NCBI GenBank assembly: GCA_009761415.1
Contig: QUOL01000013.1
Location: 548,501-612,500 of the forward strand
Origin: Sarcomyxa edulis
Lineage: Eukaryota > Basidiomycota > Agaricomycetes > Agaricales > Mycenaceae
Direction of reading: 5' to 3'
DNA length: 64,000 nucleotides
Positions 1 through 11,305 of the stretch are shown here, one piece after another; within the stretch, counting starts at the first letter, position 1, and each line of letters opens with the position of its first letter. The notes under the pieces are model-generated. The model was not told the origin of the DNA. It did not search any database and was given only the letters and a program-made list of their open reading frames with translations. The translations under genes were made by a program, and so were the position numbers.

Positions 1-330
1 AGTCTGATAGGGTTGGCAGTTATCTATATACTCTTTGTTCCCTTATATGAGGTTTATAATCTCTCCCGTAAGCCTTGTAGATCTTGCAGACTTTACAGGG
101 TATATAATCGATTGTAAGGGCTTATCAGAATTTGGCCTTTTTCATGATGTAGAAAAATGGACTCGGAGACTGAGCATCTGATCCGACTCGTGCCATGGTC
201 CATGGACTCGGCGACCCAGAAATGCAGTGCACATGTGCTTGCCTGGGTGGGTGCTGCCAAACAGCCAGCCACTTTCGAAAACTCCACCAAGGAACCACAC
301 GCGCTCTCAAGAACATCATCGCTTTCACAA

Positions 331-960
331 ATGGTGCGTAACCCTCCCCTGCTGCTAGTCCATCGTCTTCAAGGCCATACGCTGGTTGCCCGTATCGAGA
401 TCTCTGGAGAATTCTAGACCGAAATCGTGGAAGAACGACGATGGATGCCAAATTTTGTCTTTGGATGTACTAACCCGCATTTCTCGCATTTAGGCATCCA
501 CAGACCTCGCCGCTGCCTACGCCGCTCTTATTCTGGCCGATGAGGGTATCGAGATTACCGTGCGTGCTGTTACTGCCAAATGCGTTGTGTAGGCATGATT
601 TAGAACTAACGTCTAAATCGCGCCTCCAGTCCGACAAGATCTTGGCTCTCACAAACGCCGCCTCGATAGAAATCGAGCCCATCTGGGCAACACTCCTCGC
701 CAAAGCACTCGAGGGAAAGAACGTCAAGGACCTACTATCAAACGTCGGTTCCGGAGGTGGAGCACCCGCCGCTAGCGGCTCTGCTGCCCCTGCCGCATCT
801 GCTGGCGCCGCTGCTGAGGCACCAAAAGAGGAGGAGAAGGTTGAGGAGAAGGAGGAGTCCGACGACGACATGGTGTGTAACATTCAGGCGTACCTGATGA
901 CTCGGGTTTTGCTGATACATTCGCATTTTTCTTCTCCAGGGCTTCGGACTGTTCGATTGA
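331..960 (+). CDS. RPP1: 60S acidic ribosomal protein P1
   Basis: Stalk protein of the large ribosomal subunit, which recruits translation elongation factors. Four exons can be joined: ATG alone at 331-333, then 494-559, 630-872 and 940-960, giving about 110 residues. The first intron falls directly after the start codon (ATG|gtgcgt). The protein begins [19 protein letters not shown], typical of P1 rather than P2, has an Ala/Gly-rich hinge, then an acidic Lys/Glu stretch, and ends in the conserved DDDMGFGLFD tail. That tail is completed only after removal of the last intron (873-939). Length and domain order match the family. Confidence is high because both ends are diagnostic. Confidence 0.96.
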
Positions 961-1563
961 TCTGTATCTGTCGTTTATTCGTCATATCCACCTATCCTCA
1001 TACACATTGCGCATGTTTGTCTTCCGATAGCCTTAAAAATCTCAAAAAAGACTACAAAAAGAATCATGTGCAGTGTGAAGGTTTTTTTGTCGCAAGCTTA
1101 TCCTCCCTGGAGTTGGCTCATACCTCAACGAAAATCCAGGCTTGTTTGCGGTGTACTCTCTTTCCATGATATCGCGTCATGGATCATTGAAGATTGGCGC
1201 CCCGTCGGTTGTCTCTTGCTTCAAGCTGTCTCTTGATCCATCATCAGGATATCACCCTCATATAAGTCTCAAGCATATTTCGTGTTGCTCTCAGGATAAT
1301 TCTAGACGATACCTGACTTCGTACTGACTCCTGAGGAGGTATGATGAAATCCAAGCATGCAGCTTGGACGAAGACTCGAAGATTTCGATGATAATATAAC
1401 GTTAAACTGGTTCTGATACATAAGAGTACAGATACCTGCATAAGATGGGAATAAGTGAGTGAGTCGACGCAGTCGTCGATGGTGTTGAGTACATAGATAC
1501 ATACACGTATTTCTATTTCCTTCCTTCCATCCGACCTTTCCTTCTCAATACACATTCTCCGCT
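961..1563. other. Gene-free stretch between RPP1 and the HAAO gene
   Basis: This interval lies between two converging 3' ends (RPP1 on plus, the dioxygenase on minus). It should hold both 3' UTRs and polyadenylation regions. I see no open frame with a plausible start, splice sites or conserved motif. Confidence 0.6.
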
Positions 1564-2172
1564 TCACATTGGCTCAGCCTCAGCCCCACACTCCTTACAC
1601 ACCCTAATCCCGTCCTCACCCTTAATCCAACGTTCAATGACCGGCTTCAGTTGCGTACCAAGGTTATACACATGGAACGACTCTTGATGAATGATAGTGG
1701 GTTTATCATGAACGGGAGCACCTGTCTTCGGATCGACGGCACGGCAATACCAACGGAGAGAATCGAAGGACGATTCGGGTCTTTCACGTTCAAGAACGAT
1801 ACCGACGGTGTTGGCGAATCGGCAGGGGTTGTGGGGGGTGTTGCCTGTGACAAATATGTTTGAGCAGATGGTGGGTTTAGTCAGCTAAGTATTGGACGCA
1901 CGGGGTAAGAGAAACATCTCTCCTTCTTTGATGATGATGTCTTTGAATGTTTGACCGTCTTCTACGACTTTGAGACACATGTCTCCTTTGTATTGGTAGA
2001 ACCATTCTTCGGTCTCGTTGACGTGGTAGTCGTTCCGTTGATTAGGCCCCCCGACGGCCATGACGATGAAATCACCTCCTCTATAGAGACAAAAGTTGTT
2101 CACGGGAGGCTGGAGGAGATGCCCATTCTCCGAAAGCCATAGGGGAAGATTGATAGGTGGTAGAAGGGGCAT
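1564..2172 (-). CDS. BNA1: 3-hydroxyanthranilate 3,4-dioxygenase
   Basis: Non-heme Fe(II) cupin that opens the ring of 3-hydroxyanthranilate in de novo NAD synthesis from tryptophan. Two exons, 2172-1902 and 1844-1564, join in frame to 183 residues, close to the usual fungal size. Exon 1 carries [19 protein letters not shown] and the cupin metal-site segment [19 protein letters not shown] (His, Glu), then GEMFLLP. Exon 2 continues [14 protein letters not shown] and ends with the CxxC pair [12 protein letters not shown] that is found in fungal and bacterial enzymes. The intron (1901-1845) uses gtgcgt and cacag. The start lies 181 bp from the start of a divergent gene, so the two share a promoter. 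Confidence 0.95.
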
Positions 2173-2353
2173 GTCGGGAGCAGGAGGAGGAGTGGTAGAG
2201 GACTAAGCAGAAATCCAGATTCCCCGCCTAAGAATCTATAAATATGTTCACGTGACACTTTGCAGACAGCACGTGAATCAATTTCAAAAAATTCAACTCG
2301 CGACGTTGACTCTCCTCGTTGCTGCCATCACTCACACTCGTTAGATACCTAAC
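2173..2353. promoter_or_regulatory. Divergent promoter with two CACGTG boxes
   Basis: A 181-bp gap separates the start of the dioxygenase gene (minus) from the start of the plus-strand hypothetical gene. It contains a TATA-like tctataaatat near 2236 and two palindromic CACGTG E-boxes at 2249-2254 and 2270-2275. The boxes are exactly 21 bp apart, two helical turns. In fungi CACGTG is the core site of bHLH factors of the Cbf1/USF type. The boxes are seen directly; regulation by such a factor is inference. Confidence 0.6.
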
Positions 2354-3945
2354 ATGTCCACCCGTTCTGCCCACGCAAACTCAAACTCATCCAGCTCAGC
2401 AAGCGCTGCAGATGTAGACAAAAAACGGAGACAGACTCTCGATAAACTCAGAGCGAACCACGTATGCAAAAAATCGCCACACCTGTCTACCTAATATCCA
2501 TATTTATTATATTATATCACCCGCAGCTCTCACGACAACTCCAACTGCGTCTCCAATACGCCCGTCTCAAAGTCGATCACGGTTGGCAAAAACAGAATCT
2601 AAACGAAGTCGAGAACCTCTACTTCAGACATTCTCAGCTCCGGTCGCAGACTCAACGGCCTGGTCCTTACCCCAATGCTGATACTGCTCTACTGTATCCC
2701 GGGAGTGTGACGTCGCCTCATCAGCCTCAACAACAGCAGCAGCAGCAGACGTCGTCGCGCATTACCGGTACCAGTTCCAGCGCGGGTACCAGCGGTAAAC
2801 CGGAAAAAGGAAACTCCTCCTTCTACCTAAAGCTCACCCCACCTCAAAACCCCAATGCGATGATCGATCCAGCTCTTCTACAGAATGATCTCATACAAAT
2901 GGATGTAGATGGAGACGATGATGTTTATTCCACCGGGCCACTGCAGAGTGGGAGTGGCAAAGGGAAGGGAAAAGCAAAGGCTAAACCGAAGACGAAATCG
3001 AATGGGAATGGGAATGGACAATCGAAATCTGCGTCTCCGATGGTTCTTGAAGACGACGATCCGTATGATCCTAACAATGTAGCAAGGAACGGGAAAGGGA
3101 CTGGGACTGGAACGCGCACTGGTAATAGTACGGTGCACCATCACAGCGATACAGCAGCGGCTCTGAACGCCGCTTTCGCCAACAACTCCAACTCCAACTC
3201 GAACCCCAACCCCAACCCCGACTCCGCATCCAACACCCATGCGAACCTCAACTACAACTACAACTACACCCCTGCCCCTGCCCCTGCCCCTGCCCCTGCC
3301 CCTGCCCCTGCCCCAACATCCACCTCAAACTCGCACGCAAACTCGATGCCTCCCCCACCACCACCAATAAAACATAAATCAGATTGGTATACCAACGGAG
3401 ATCTCTACGGAAACTCTTCGTTCAAGATGCCTCCCGAGATCGACCTTAGAGAACACAACCGCCGCTCAAGCAGCAGCATTTATTCAGGACGACATTTTCG
3501 TGCCCCGCGTCGACGGAAATCTGCCGCTATCCAGAGGGCATCTGCCGATCTTCACAAATCACAGTCCGATCTCGCGCCTCCGTCTGCTGATGCTGGCAAG
3601 GGAAATAAGGAGCGGGAGGCGGAGGCATCGGGATCTTCTACCGGTGCTGATGTTGCTGATGTTGTTGAAGTTTCCAAGCAAAACCGGATTCAAAACCAGG
3701 CTTTGTTGAGAAGTATAGGAGCTGGAGCTGGAGTGGGAGTGATGGGTATGGGAGGGTCGACGTATGATTCGTTCTGGTCTACTCATGCGCCTGTGGGGTC
3801 AGTTCAGCATCAGGCGCAGACGCAGGGGAGAGTCTATGATGTAGGCGAGGGATCCGGAGGTGGAGGGGGAGGCGCAGGGGGGGAGTGGCAGAATAACGAT
3901 GAAGCTGGTGCTGTTCCTAGTGGGATGGTCGTTGGTGCAAAGTGA
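2354..3945 (+). CDS. Low-complexity hypothetical protein with a conserved-looking N-terminal helix
   Basis: Two exons, 2354-2461 and 2527-3945, give about 508 residues. Residues of roughly 20-80 form a charged, helix-prone block (KKRRQTLDKLRANH, then LSRQLQLRLQYARLKVDHGW). This block spans the intron in frame, which argues that the start and the splice are right. The rest is disordered: a polyGln run, Gly/Lys and Asn/Ser tracts, a Pro-Ala dipeptide repeat and Gly-rich ends. I do not recognise a named domain. The N-terminal block could mediate protein contact and the remainder looks like a flexible nuclear or regulatory protein, but no function is claimed. It is transcribed divergently from the dioxygenase gene. 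Confidence 0.75.
3271..3314 (+). repeat. Microsatellite of 6-bp unit cctgcc
   Basis: About seven perfect copies of the hexamer cctgcc, in frame, code an (Ala-Pro) dipeptide run inside the low-complexity protein. The length is a multiple of three, so changes of whole units keep the frame. It is likely polymorphic between strains. Confidence 0.85.
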
Positions 3946-5928
3946 AGTGAAGCGTGTATTTTTGTAGTGCGGTTTTGGTTTCTTGTTGATTTTCTAGCTG
4001 TGGCGTTGCTGCTTGATTACTTACGCCCTTCATCTTGCTCTTCTTTTTCTTATTTGGTTACTTACCGTCATGCATATGTTATACCATCATGATTATGATT
4101 ATATGAATATTTTGATACTTGTACACCACGATCATCGATGCGATGCGTAAACCGTGCCGTCTGAAATTCACCACATGCGAGAAGACAGGTAGGATTGATA
4201 GAATTCCGAGGATGTACATAGACGCCTGCGAAAGTACGTGGCCTTATCGAATTGACGCGCGACGGTGGGGCGCGGTTATGAGGAAGGAGTGTGTCGTTCG
4301 TTCGTGGTCGTGGACGGTACTGCTGGAGCGTCAACGGGCTTGAAATACCGCCGACAACATTTTGTCAAGGTGAGCTCGAGTGTGGCGGGTTAGGAGCACA
4401 GGGACGTTTATTGTCTTGATCTCGGTGATCCTGATATAAGTGGGATGTCCAATCGAGCTTGAAGGTGGAGCAATACAGAAACAAGCACGCTGGCGGTGTC
4501 CCAAACTCGTCCCCGCCATACAACTCGTCCGGCCATGATGTTCACTGTGGGATGGAAAATGCGACTCGAGTCATAAGATGAAGGCTTTGAGTCTCCGAGT
4601 CCTGTATCGCTGTTATGACGAGTTGGTGTGCTATTAGTATTTCGGACGGGATTGCGGGGTTGGGGATGTGAATGAACGATGTCGGCAACGGTGAAGGGCA
4701 TCAAGATATTGGTTCACCAGGCGGCTACTGATGGGGTAGTTGGGCTTCGACCATGTCATCTGGGAGGAAGGATTGGTAGGCTTACCGAGTAGGTCTATTC
4801 GTAGACAACGACGGGGATGAGACTCCACCGAGGAGAAGTCTCTGAGAGTCACGGTGGCGGCGGCGTAGTTCGACACTAGCAAGCGTAATGTTCGAAGACG
4901 TCGACTACATGGCACATGCAACAGAGACAGTGAGAACAAAAGATGTGGAGACCTGCAAGTTCGCTGCGACTGTATTCAGACCAGCTGGAGGAATAGTCCC
5001 AGCTGCACTTTTGGTATCTCGTTGACCTGGTAAAGATTTCGAAAGGCTCTCGAGTCTCGGCTGCCATCTAGAGATCTCACCCCGGGTGGGCCCATTGGTA
5101 CTCCCCACATTGCCGGGCTCGATAACGATATAATGGCTGCGCGCAATCGCGATCATCCATCGTATCGTGAACGATAGTGAACGATCCATATTGGCAATTG
5201 AGTATATTGAATATTGACGTCTCGAATTGAATGAAGCGGGTCGGCACTCCGAGCTAGCACGGTGGTTGAAGTACGATGTTGAGCGTATCCCGATAGTGGA
5301 TGGAATCAAATCAGAGTCAGATGAGGCTCTATCCCGTCAAGGCCAAGTGCAAGCTCATCATGCATCAGACTGGACGCTAGCTCAAAAAATAAATGAGGAG
5401 AGACGCTCGGCTAGGACTCGGCCAAGACTCGATCATGGTTGAAGCTGTTTGTCATCGTCCCCAAACGGACCCACCGTCACTCCGTCAATTTCTTCCGTCC
5501 TGCTTCCATGGCCACCTGCCTCCGTCGACGACATGTATATCGTCTGTCATCTTACATGTATCCCAGGTCTCTCACAGATAGTCTCCCTATGATAGCCAGC
5601 CTATCTTTCGCCAGAAGGAAAAATGACGATGTCCCGATGGTGCCTGCCTCGGCGCGTCATCCCAAGGTCCCCCCAACTCTGGGCTTAAACTATATTTCGC
5701 TCTGCCCAAAAAACCTGCATTGGGCCATTTATCGTCCTTCCATTTGGAGTGTCCATGTAGCGTGTCATTTTGTATCGGCTCTAAGCCAGTAGGGACGCCA
5801 GAACCTCTCCCTTGTTTCGTTTGACTTTGACTTAGCTCGATCTTGCATCGCCATACCGCGCGATTCTTTGTCCGTCCTGGCGGCACCTGCAGGCGTCATG
5901 CGCTCGAGACGTCATGGGGGCCTTTCGC
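3946..5928. other. Long gene-poor interval
   Basis: About 2 kb lies between the hypothetical gene and the DDR48-like gene. Open frames are short, overlap on both strands and lack plausible starts joined by splice sites. No repeat, transposon end or RNA gene was recognised. The distal part (about 5900-6043) is the promoter and 5' UTR of the next gene. An unrecognised multi-exon minus-strand gene or a long non-coding RNA cannot be excluded. Confidence 0.5.
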
Positions 5929-5934
5929 TATAAG
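5929..5934 (+). promoter_or_regulatory. TATA box of the DDR48-like gene
   Basis: TATAAG lies 115 bp upstream of the ATG. It is followed by a C/A/T-rich leader (ccaccaaaactaccactacc region) of the kind found before highly expressed fungal genes. Confidence 0.55.
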
Positions 5935-6043
5935 AAGGGGAGGTCGTTCGAGGTTACCATCCCAAAAGTTTTCTCTACTCTTTACATCTTCCACCAAAAC
6001 TACCACTACCACTACCACCCCACCGCTACTACCTATCATCATC

Positions 6044-7061
6044 ATGTCTTACGATCGTGAACCCCAGAACAACAACTCCAACAGCTACGGCTCGTCTGGA
6101 AACAACGACTCTTACGGGTCCAACAACAACAACTCGTCCTCGAACGATTCATACGGATCCAACAACAACTCTGACCGCGAGTCGAGAAACAACAACTCCA
6201 ACTCCAACTCTGACTCGTTCGGATCGTCGAACAACAACGACTCCTACGGATCTTCCAACAACAACTCTTCCTCCAACAACAACGACTCATACGGTTCGTC
6301 GAACAACAACAACTCCAACGACTCGTACGGTTCCAACAACAACAAATCGTCGTCGAACGATAACTCTTACGGCTCGAACAACAACTCGTCTTCGAACGAC
6401 AACGATTCGTACGGATCGAAGAAGTCCTCGAGTAACGACTCGGACTCTTACGGTTCGTCGAATAACAACTCGTCTTCGAACAAGGACTCGTATGGTTCAT
6501 CCAACAACAACTCTTCCAACGACTCCTACGGCTCGTCCAACAACAACAACTCCTCATCGAACGACAACGACTCGTACGGATCGAAAAAGTCCTCTTCCAA
6601 CGACAACGACAACGACTCGTACGGATCCAAAAAATCCTCTTCCAACGACTCCGACTCGTACGGATCGTCGAATACCAACAAATCCTCTTCGAACAACGAT
6701 TCCTACGGGTCGTCGAACAACAACAACAACGACAGCAACAAATCATCCAGCACTACCACCACTTCCTCCACTCAAGGAGACTGGGCTGATAAGGGTGTCA
6801 CTTTCGCTGCTCAGAAGGCTGGGTATAACCTCGTGAGTTCTTTTCCTGACTTCCTTCCTTCGCCCTCTCTTTCGCATATTTTGGTCTTTGTGAATACATC
6901 AACTAATTCACGTCTTACACCCTTTTAGGATGCCTCCACCGCTGATAAGATCGGTGACGGGATCGAGTCTGGACTCAAGAAGTTCGGTTAGTCGCTCGTC
7001 TATCCTCTCCATCCAATCAATACTCATCATTTCGTTTTGCTTCGCAGGTGTCAACTTCTAA
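6044..7061 (+). CDS. DDR48-like Asn/Ser/Asp-Tyr-Gly repeat protein
   Basis: Three exons (6044-6832, 6929-6986, 7048-7061) give 286 residues. Residues about 5-245 consist of imperfect units around NNDSYGSSNNN and SSSNDSYGSKK, with almost no hydrophobic residues. The unit is strikingly like that of yeast Ddr48, a stress-induced protein of unclear mechanism. The C-terminal 40 residues are different and ordered-looking: GDWADKGVTFAAQKAGYNL, then DASTADKIGDGIESGLKKFG, ending VNF. The start was chosen because a TATA box and pyrimidine-rich leader precede it. The leader ORF upstream in the same frame is not needed. Stress response or condensate formation is inference from composition and the Ddr48 likeness. 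Confidence 0.85.
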
Positions 7062-7456
7062 GCTACTCATTGGATTTGAATTGGGTTTCTGGTCGTGCTC
7101 TTGATTGAAAAGGAAACGCTGCTCACTTGCTTACTTATTGGAATCGGACATTTGTTACTTACTTTGTATAACATAACACAAAAGAAAGGATTGGAATTCA
7201 CTGTTAACCCTGTATCATACGCTGCTCATTTTCTGATCTTGAAGTTCGCACTCGAAATTGTAAGGCACTCTGCGACAAGTACGCGTCGGACACATTTGTC
7301 GAATTCAGTCTGTGCACTATGTCTCCCTAACGCGTACGCGATTGTAAACATGAGCGTCGTTTCAAAGCAAGCATTGACAAGAGTCCGGAATATATACAAC
7401 GTAGTAAGTACAGAAACAGAAAATCGATACACTGGCGATTCGACTTGTAGTTGTAG

Positions 7457-8385
7457 CTATTTTACAATCGAATTGACGCCACGAGCTAGAAGGAAGGAGT
7501 GAACTTCTCAGTTCCTAGTCATCAGAGATATTCTAGTGTGCTTACCAGCTAGATAATCTTTCGCTGTACTCGCACTCTAACGGAACGGTGAAGAGATTGC
7601 ATAAATAAGGCATGGGTGAGTATGGACGGGGAAGATGGGACTCACCAGGCCCTTTATCAACTCGTATACACTCTTGTCGTGATATCGGAGACCCGTTGCT
7701 GGATCTGTATAAGGCGCCTGATAGCACGCAGAGACAAAGATAACGAGTCAGCTCGATCGATATAGTGGCAGAGGGATAGAGGGATATAAGGATGTGGGTC
7801 TCTCGTACCTCTAAACCTGTGATATCACAGAAGTGTTTCTGGGGTAGTACCGAAGGCGGAGCTTCGATGGATGTATCTGCGTAGCACGACCGTTAACGTC
7901 AAGTTATACCTTCCTCTAATTCGGCTGCGAACCAAAACGTACATGTAGGCATCTCATCGTCCCCTTCCCCTTCCCCACTCCCATCCACGTCCATCCCCTC
8001 CCCATCTCCCTCCCCCTTCCTCTCCTCCCTCTCCACCCTCCTCCTCTCCCTCTCCACCCGTTCTCGCTCGCGTTCCTGGCTCAAAACAGTTTTCAAGTTC
8101 TTAGTTCGTCGATTCGTGTTTTTGGCGTAGGATGGGTTCTTGAATGGGCGGGGGGTGTTGAGGTAGGATAGTTGTTCTGCTAGAGTCTTAAGAGTGTTAG
8201 TAAGTATTATACTGAATCAGATGGTGAAGCTGGAATTGTTGGGTTGGTATTAGATTAGATGCGTACTGGGATGTGGGGGGTGGACGCGCCGTCGGATCCT
8301 GGCCCTTTCTTTTTCGCGAATCCTTTAGGAGGCCTAGAATTGTGTCAGAGGGGTATGAAAGCGCAAATAGTATGATACCTTACAT
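7457..8385 (-). CDS. IES6: INO80 chromatin-remodelling complex subunit, Ies6/INO80C-like (YL1_C domain)
   Basis: Seven exons on the minus strand (8385-8384, 8333-8267, 8186-7943, 7876-7809, 7717-7646, 7576-7546, 7485-7457) sum to 513 nt, or 170 residues. The central part has the Ies6 signature PRPFKNPSYAKNTNRRTKNLK, then a long charged Glu/Arg helix. The C-terminus is a complete YL1_C domain: IEAPPSVLPQKHFCDITGLE, APYTDPATGLRYHDKSVYEL and KDYLAARGVNSIVK. Every splice restores the domain in frame. Ies6 works with Arp5 in nucleosome remodelling by INO80. The start codon is split, AT in exon 1 and G in exon 2, and no other in-frame ATG exists upstream before a stop. YL1_C also occurs in Swc2/VPS72, but the small size and PFKNP block favour Ies6. 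Confidence 0.88.
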
Positions 8386-8910
8386 GCATGTGGTGGTCGA
8401 CGAACAAACGAAGTGAGGCTTGAGACAAGCTTGAGAAGCACTCAGCCAACTTGAAGCTTGGAGGACGTCCGAAAGCCCGAAAAGGGTAACCTTCGGGCTC
8501 AATTGCTTCGTCACAGCGTGACATTAGCATCCTTTTGTCCGATTTCCTTCTACGTTTAGCTCGATTTAGTGCAAAGTGAATTCTGCAGATAGCACGCTCT
8601 CCCATTGCTCTCCCACCTTGCCCTCAAATAAGTATGCTTGACAAAGGCCTCCTACTATCTCTAGACGAAGAACAGTCAAAATCGGTACTCCGAACAGGGC
8701 TTTGGTGGTTATGCCCAGAGCGCACAGTGCAACGGCAAAAGAATCAAACTGTATTCCGTTTCCAGTGCTCATCATGGCTTCGACTTCCCCTGGCAAGCCA
8801 CATGTTCCGCTCTTCTTTCTCAGATGGGCTTGTCTAGGGTCTCCAAGGGCTGAATGGCTCTTGTATCGTGACGAACCGTGGACTACACGTTGATTGACCA
8901 GGAGACTTCC

Positions 8911-11095
8911 ATGTCGTCGAGGTGTACGTTGAACACTATTCTAGCTTTACTAGCGCTTCCTATCGTGTTCAGCAAAGGACTCCAACCTCAGATACCTTCT
9001 GTTGCCTCTTTTACCCCGAATGAAGCGCAAAGGTCTTTCGTTCTTTCTCCAGAAGTCAGAATTGTTGTCGATTCTAGGTTCGAATGCGTTGGGTCTCCCT
9101 CACTCCTTGACTATGCGAAGACTTTCCGCGAAGACCTCATATCAATCACTGGATTCAATCGTATCTTCGAAGTTGCTGTCGGTACCCATTCCTCAAAACC
9201 TTTTGCAGACACAGACCCAGAATCAACTATCTTCTTGACCCTCGGAGCGTCTGCATCAAACCATACTCTTTTCAGTGGGCTTCCGACTGGTGAGGGTTGT
9301 GAGTTTGGTATCTCGAGTAATTTGTACTCTATCGTGGGCGTTGAACCGATTGGCGCGTGGTGTACACGGACGTTGTTGCAGCAAGTCGTCATGCTGTCCA
9401 ATGGGACCGATCTCCCTTCGTCGATCGCTATCCCTGCAGGATTTGGCTCAGACACTCCGGGGTGGGCAGTGCGAGGCTTCATGTTGGATGTGGGTAGACA
9501 CTGGTTTGAGTCTGGATTTCTTGGTACGTCCTGTCTAAAATATTAGTTGGGATTGGGCTCAGATTTGTCATAATTCAGCCGATCTCTGTATATACGCCTC
9601 GTTTTTCAAGATAAACGAATTTCACCTACACGCTTCGGATAACCTCTGGAATCCTGACTTTCTGTATGGAGGAGGGAACGAGGGATGGAAGAAGTTGTAT
9701 GCGGGATTCCGCTTCAGACCACCGCTTAATTCTTCCATTGTAGGGCTTGTACCTCGGAGGAACGAGAGTTGGTCCAAAAGTGATTTTTTGGCCTTACAAT
9801 CGACTTGCTCGAATCACGGTGTTTCTCTCATACCCGAAATCGATACTCCAGGCCACTCGCTTGTTATTACTCAGTGGAAACCTGAGCTCATGGCGGCTGG
9901 TGCCCCAGATCAATTGAACCTCTCGTTCCCAGATACTATCCCCAGTATCAAATCTATATGGGACGAATTCTTGCCGTGGTTCACCGCTCCTGAGGTATCT
10001 ATCGGCGCAGACGAATACAATCCCGCACTCGCGAATGATTATATTTCATTCGTCAACGAGATGTCAACACATATCTTTAACGAGAGTAGGAAATCCATAC
10101 GCGTATGGGGGACGAACGAGCCGAGCAATACATCGTCCATCTCCACGAATGTAACTATACAGCACTGGGATTTCCCCGGTGATTCCATTCCGGTGCAGTT
10201 GTTTGAACGCGGGTACTCTGTCATCAATTCAGAGCAATATTTCCTCTATCTTGATGGCAAAACCTCCGATGACGGCCAATTCCCCCAAGAGCTCGATCAA
10301 TCATTGATGTGGAATGGGGCTCCGGGTGGGAAGGGATGGGCACCTAATATATTCTCTCCCACAGATCGCAGTAATAATACGTCCATCGACAATCCGCGTC
10401 TTCGTGGCGCCATTTTCGCTCTATGGAATGATTGGGGGAATAACGCGACGACTCCGTTGGAGATTTATTACCAACTTTCTCGAAGCTTGGCGGTATTTGC
10501 TGAAAAGACGTGGGCTGGTTCTGAAGTACGGCAGACGGCGCTTACGAGGGACCAGTTCGACACGGTATATCCTATCTTGAACGCTGCAGCCCCTGGACAG
10601 AATTTGAACCGCATCGTATCCCCTCGGCAACTCGACGTGATTTACGAATACGATTTCATCTCCGAACTGCCGTTGAACACATCCATACCTTCCGCAGGAC
10701 CTCCCTATTCCTTTACATTCACCGTAAAACCACCTAGTAATCTCACCAGCAGTGTCCTCTTTTCAGGATTGGATTCACGACTTCATCTACAGCCCGGTGG
10801 TTCCTTGGCATTTGAAGATCCGTCTACGCGCCAGTTCTATTCCACCGACAGAAACTTCACCCTCCCGGAGGATCGATATACTACCGTTGAAATTCGGGCG
10901 ACTAGAGAATATACCTACGGGGTCATCAATGGGAATGAGTCTGATACGGTGTGGTGGGTTACGAGTATGGACATCTGGGGAGAGTATATGGCAGAAGGAA
11001 ATATGTCGTTTGCGGCGCCTTCTTTGATGATTGGCGGTGATGGATTTAAGTCGGTGAATTTGAGGAATGTTGTACTCAAAGTTGGCGAATTCTGA
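8911..11095 (+). CDS. Secreted beta-N-acetylhexosaminidase, GH20, with C-terminal extension
   Basis: Two exons, 8911-9523 and 9579-11095, give 709 residues. A signal peptide (MSSRCTLNTILALLALPIVF) is followed by an N-terminal alpha/beta domain to about 185. The GH20 barrel then shows RGFMLDVGRHWF, INEFHLHASDNLW, IPEIDTPGHSL, the catalytic Asp-Glu in EVSIGADEYNP, and a late substrate-site Trp in LWNDWGNN. The enzyme removes terminal GlcNAc or GalNAc in chitin turnover or glycan degradation. Ordinary fungal enzymes are around 550-600 residues. Here about 150 residues follow the barrel (from YEYDFISELPLN) with the look of a beta-sandwich. Many N-glycosylation sequons support secretion. The ATG at 8878 in the same frame would give an N-terminal extension before the signal peptide. 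Confidence 0.9.
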
Positions 11096-11305
11096 TGTAT
11101 AATACTACTAGTACTCACTCATGTACTCCATCTCAGCTGTGTATCCACAAACAACTTGCGTCGATTCTGTGCTTCGGCTAGGATTTAGGGGCAGATTTGT
11201 GCGTGTATTTTCTAGTTGCCCTCGGCCATTTTTTCAAAAGTTCGCAAGTCTCGAAGTTCTTCGTACCAGGACCGTTCTCACATTTCACGACATCCAAGCC
11301 GAAGA

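Noticed and set aside
1647..1853. Minus-strand 68-codon frame in the second exon of the dioxygenase gene
   Set aside because: Wrong frame; the splice at 1902/1844 gives the conserved [14 protein letters not shown] to [10 protein letters not shown] reading instead.
3271..3314. CRISPR-like short tandem repeat
   Set aside because: Contiguous 6-bp units without spacers, in frame in a coding exon: a microsatellite in a eukaryotic gene.
6042..6836. Long open frames on both strands over the Asn/Ser repeat (234 codons on minus, 259 on plus in another frame)
   Set aside because: They are shadows of the repeat; their products are Cys/Arg/Ser or Thr/Arg monotony with no start context, and the DDR48-like frame has the TATA box, leader and splice sites.
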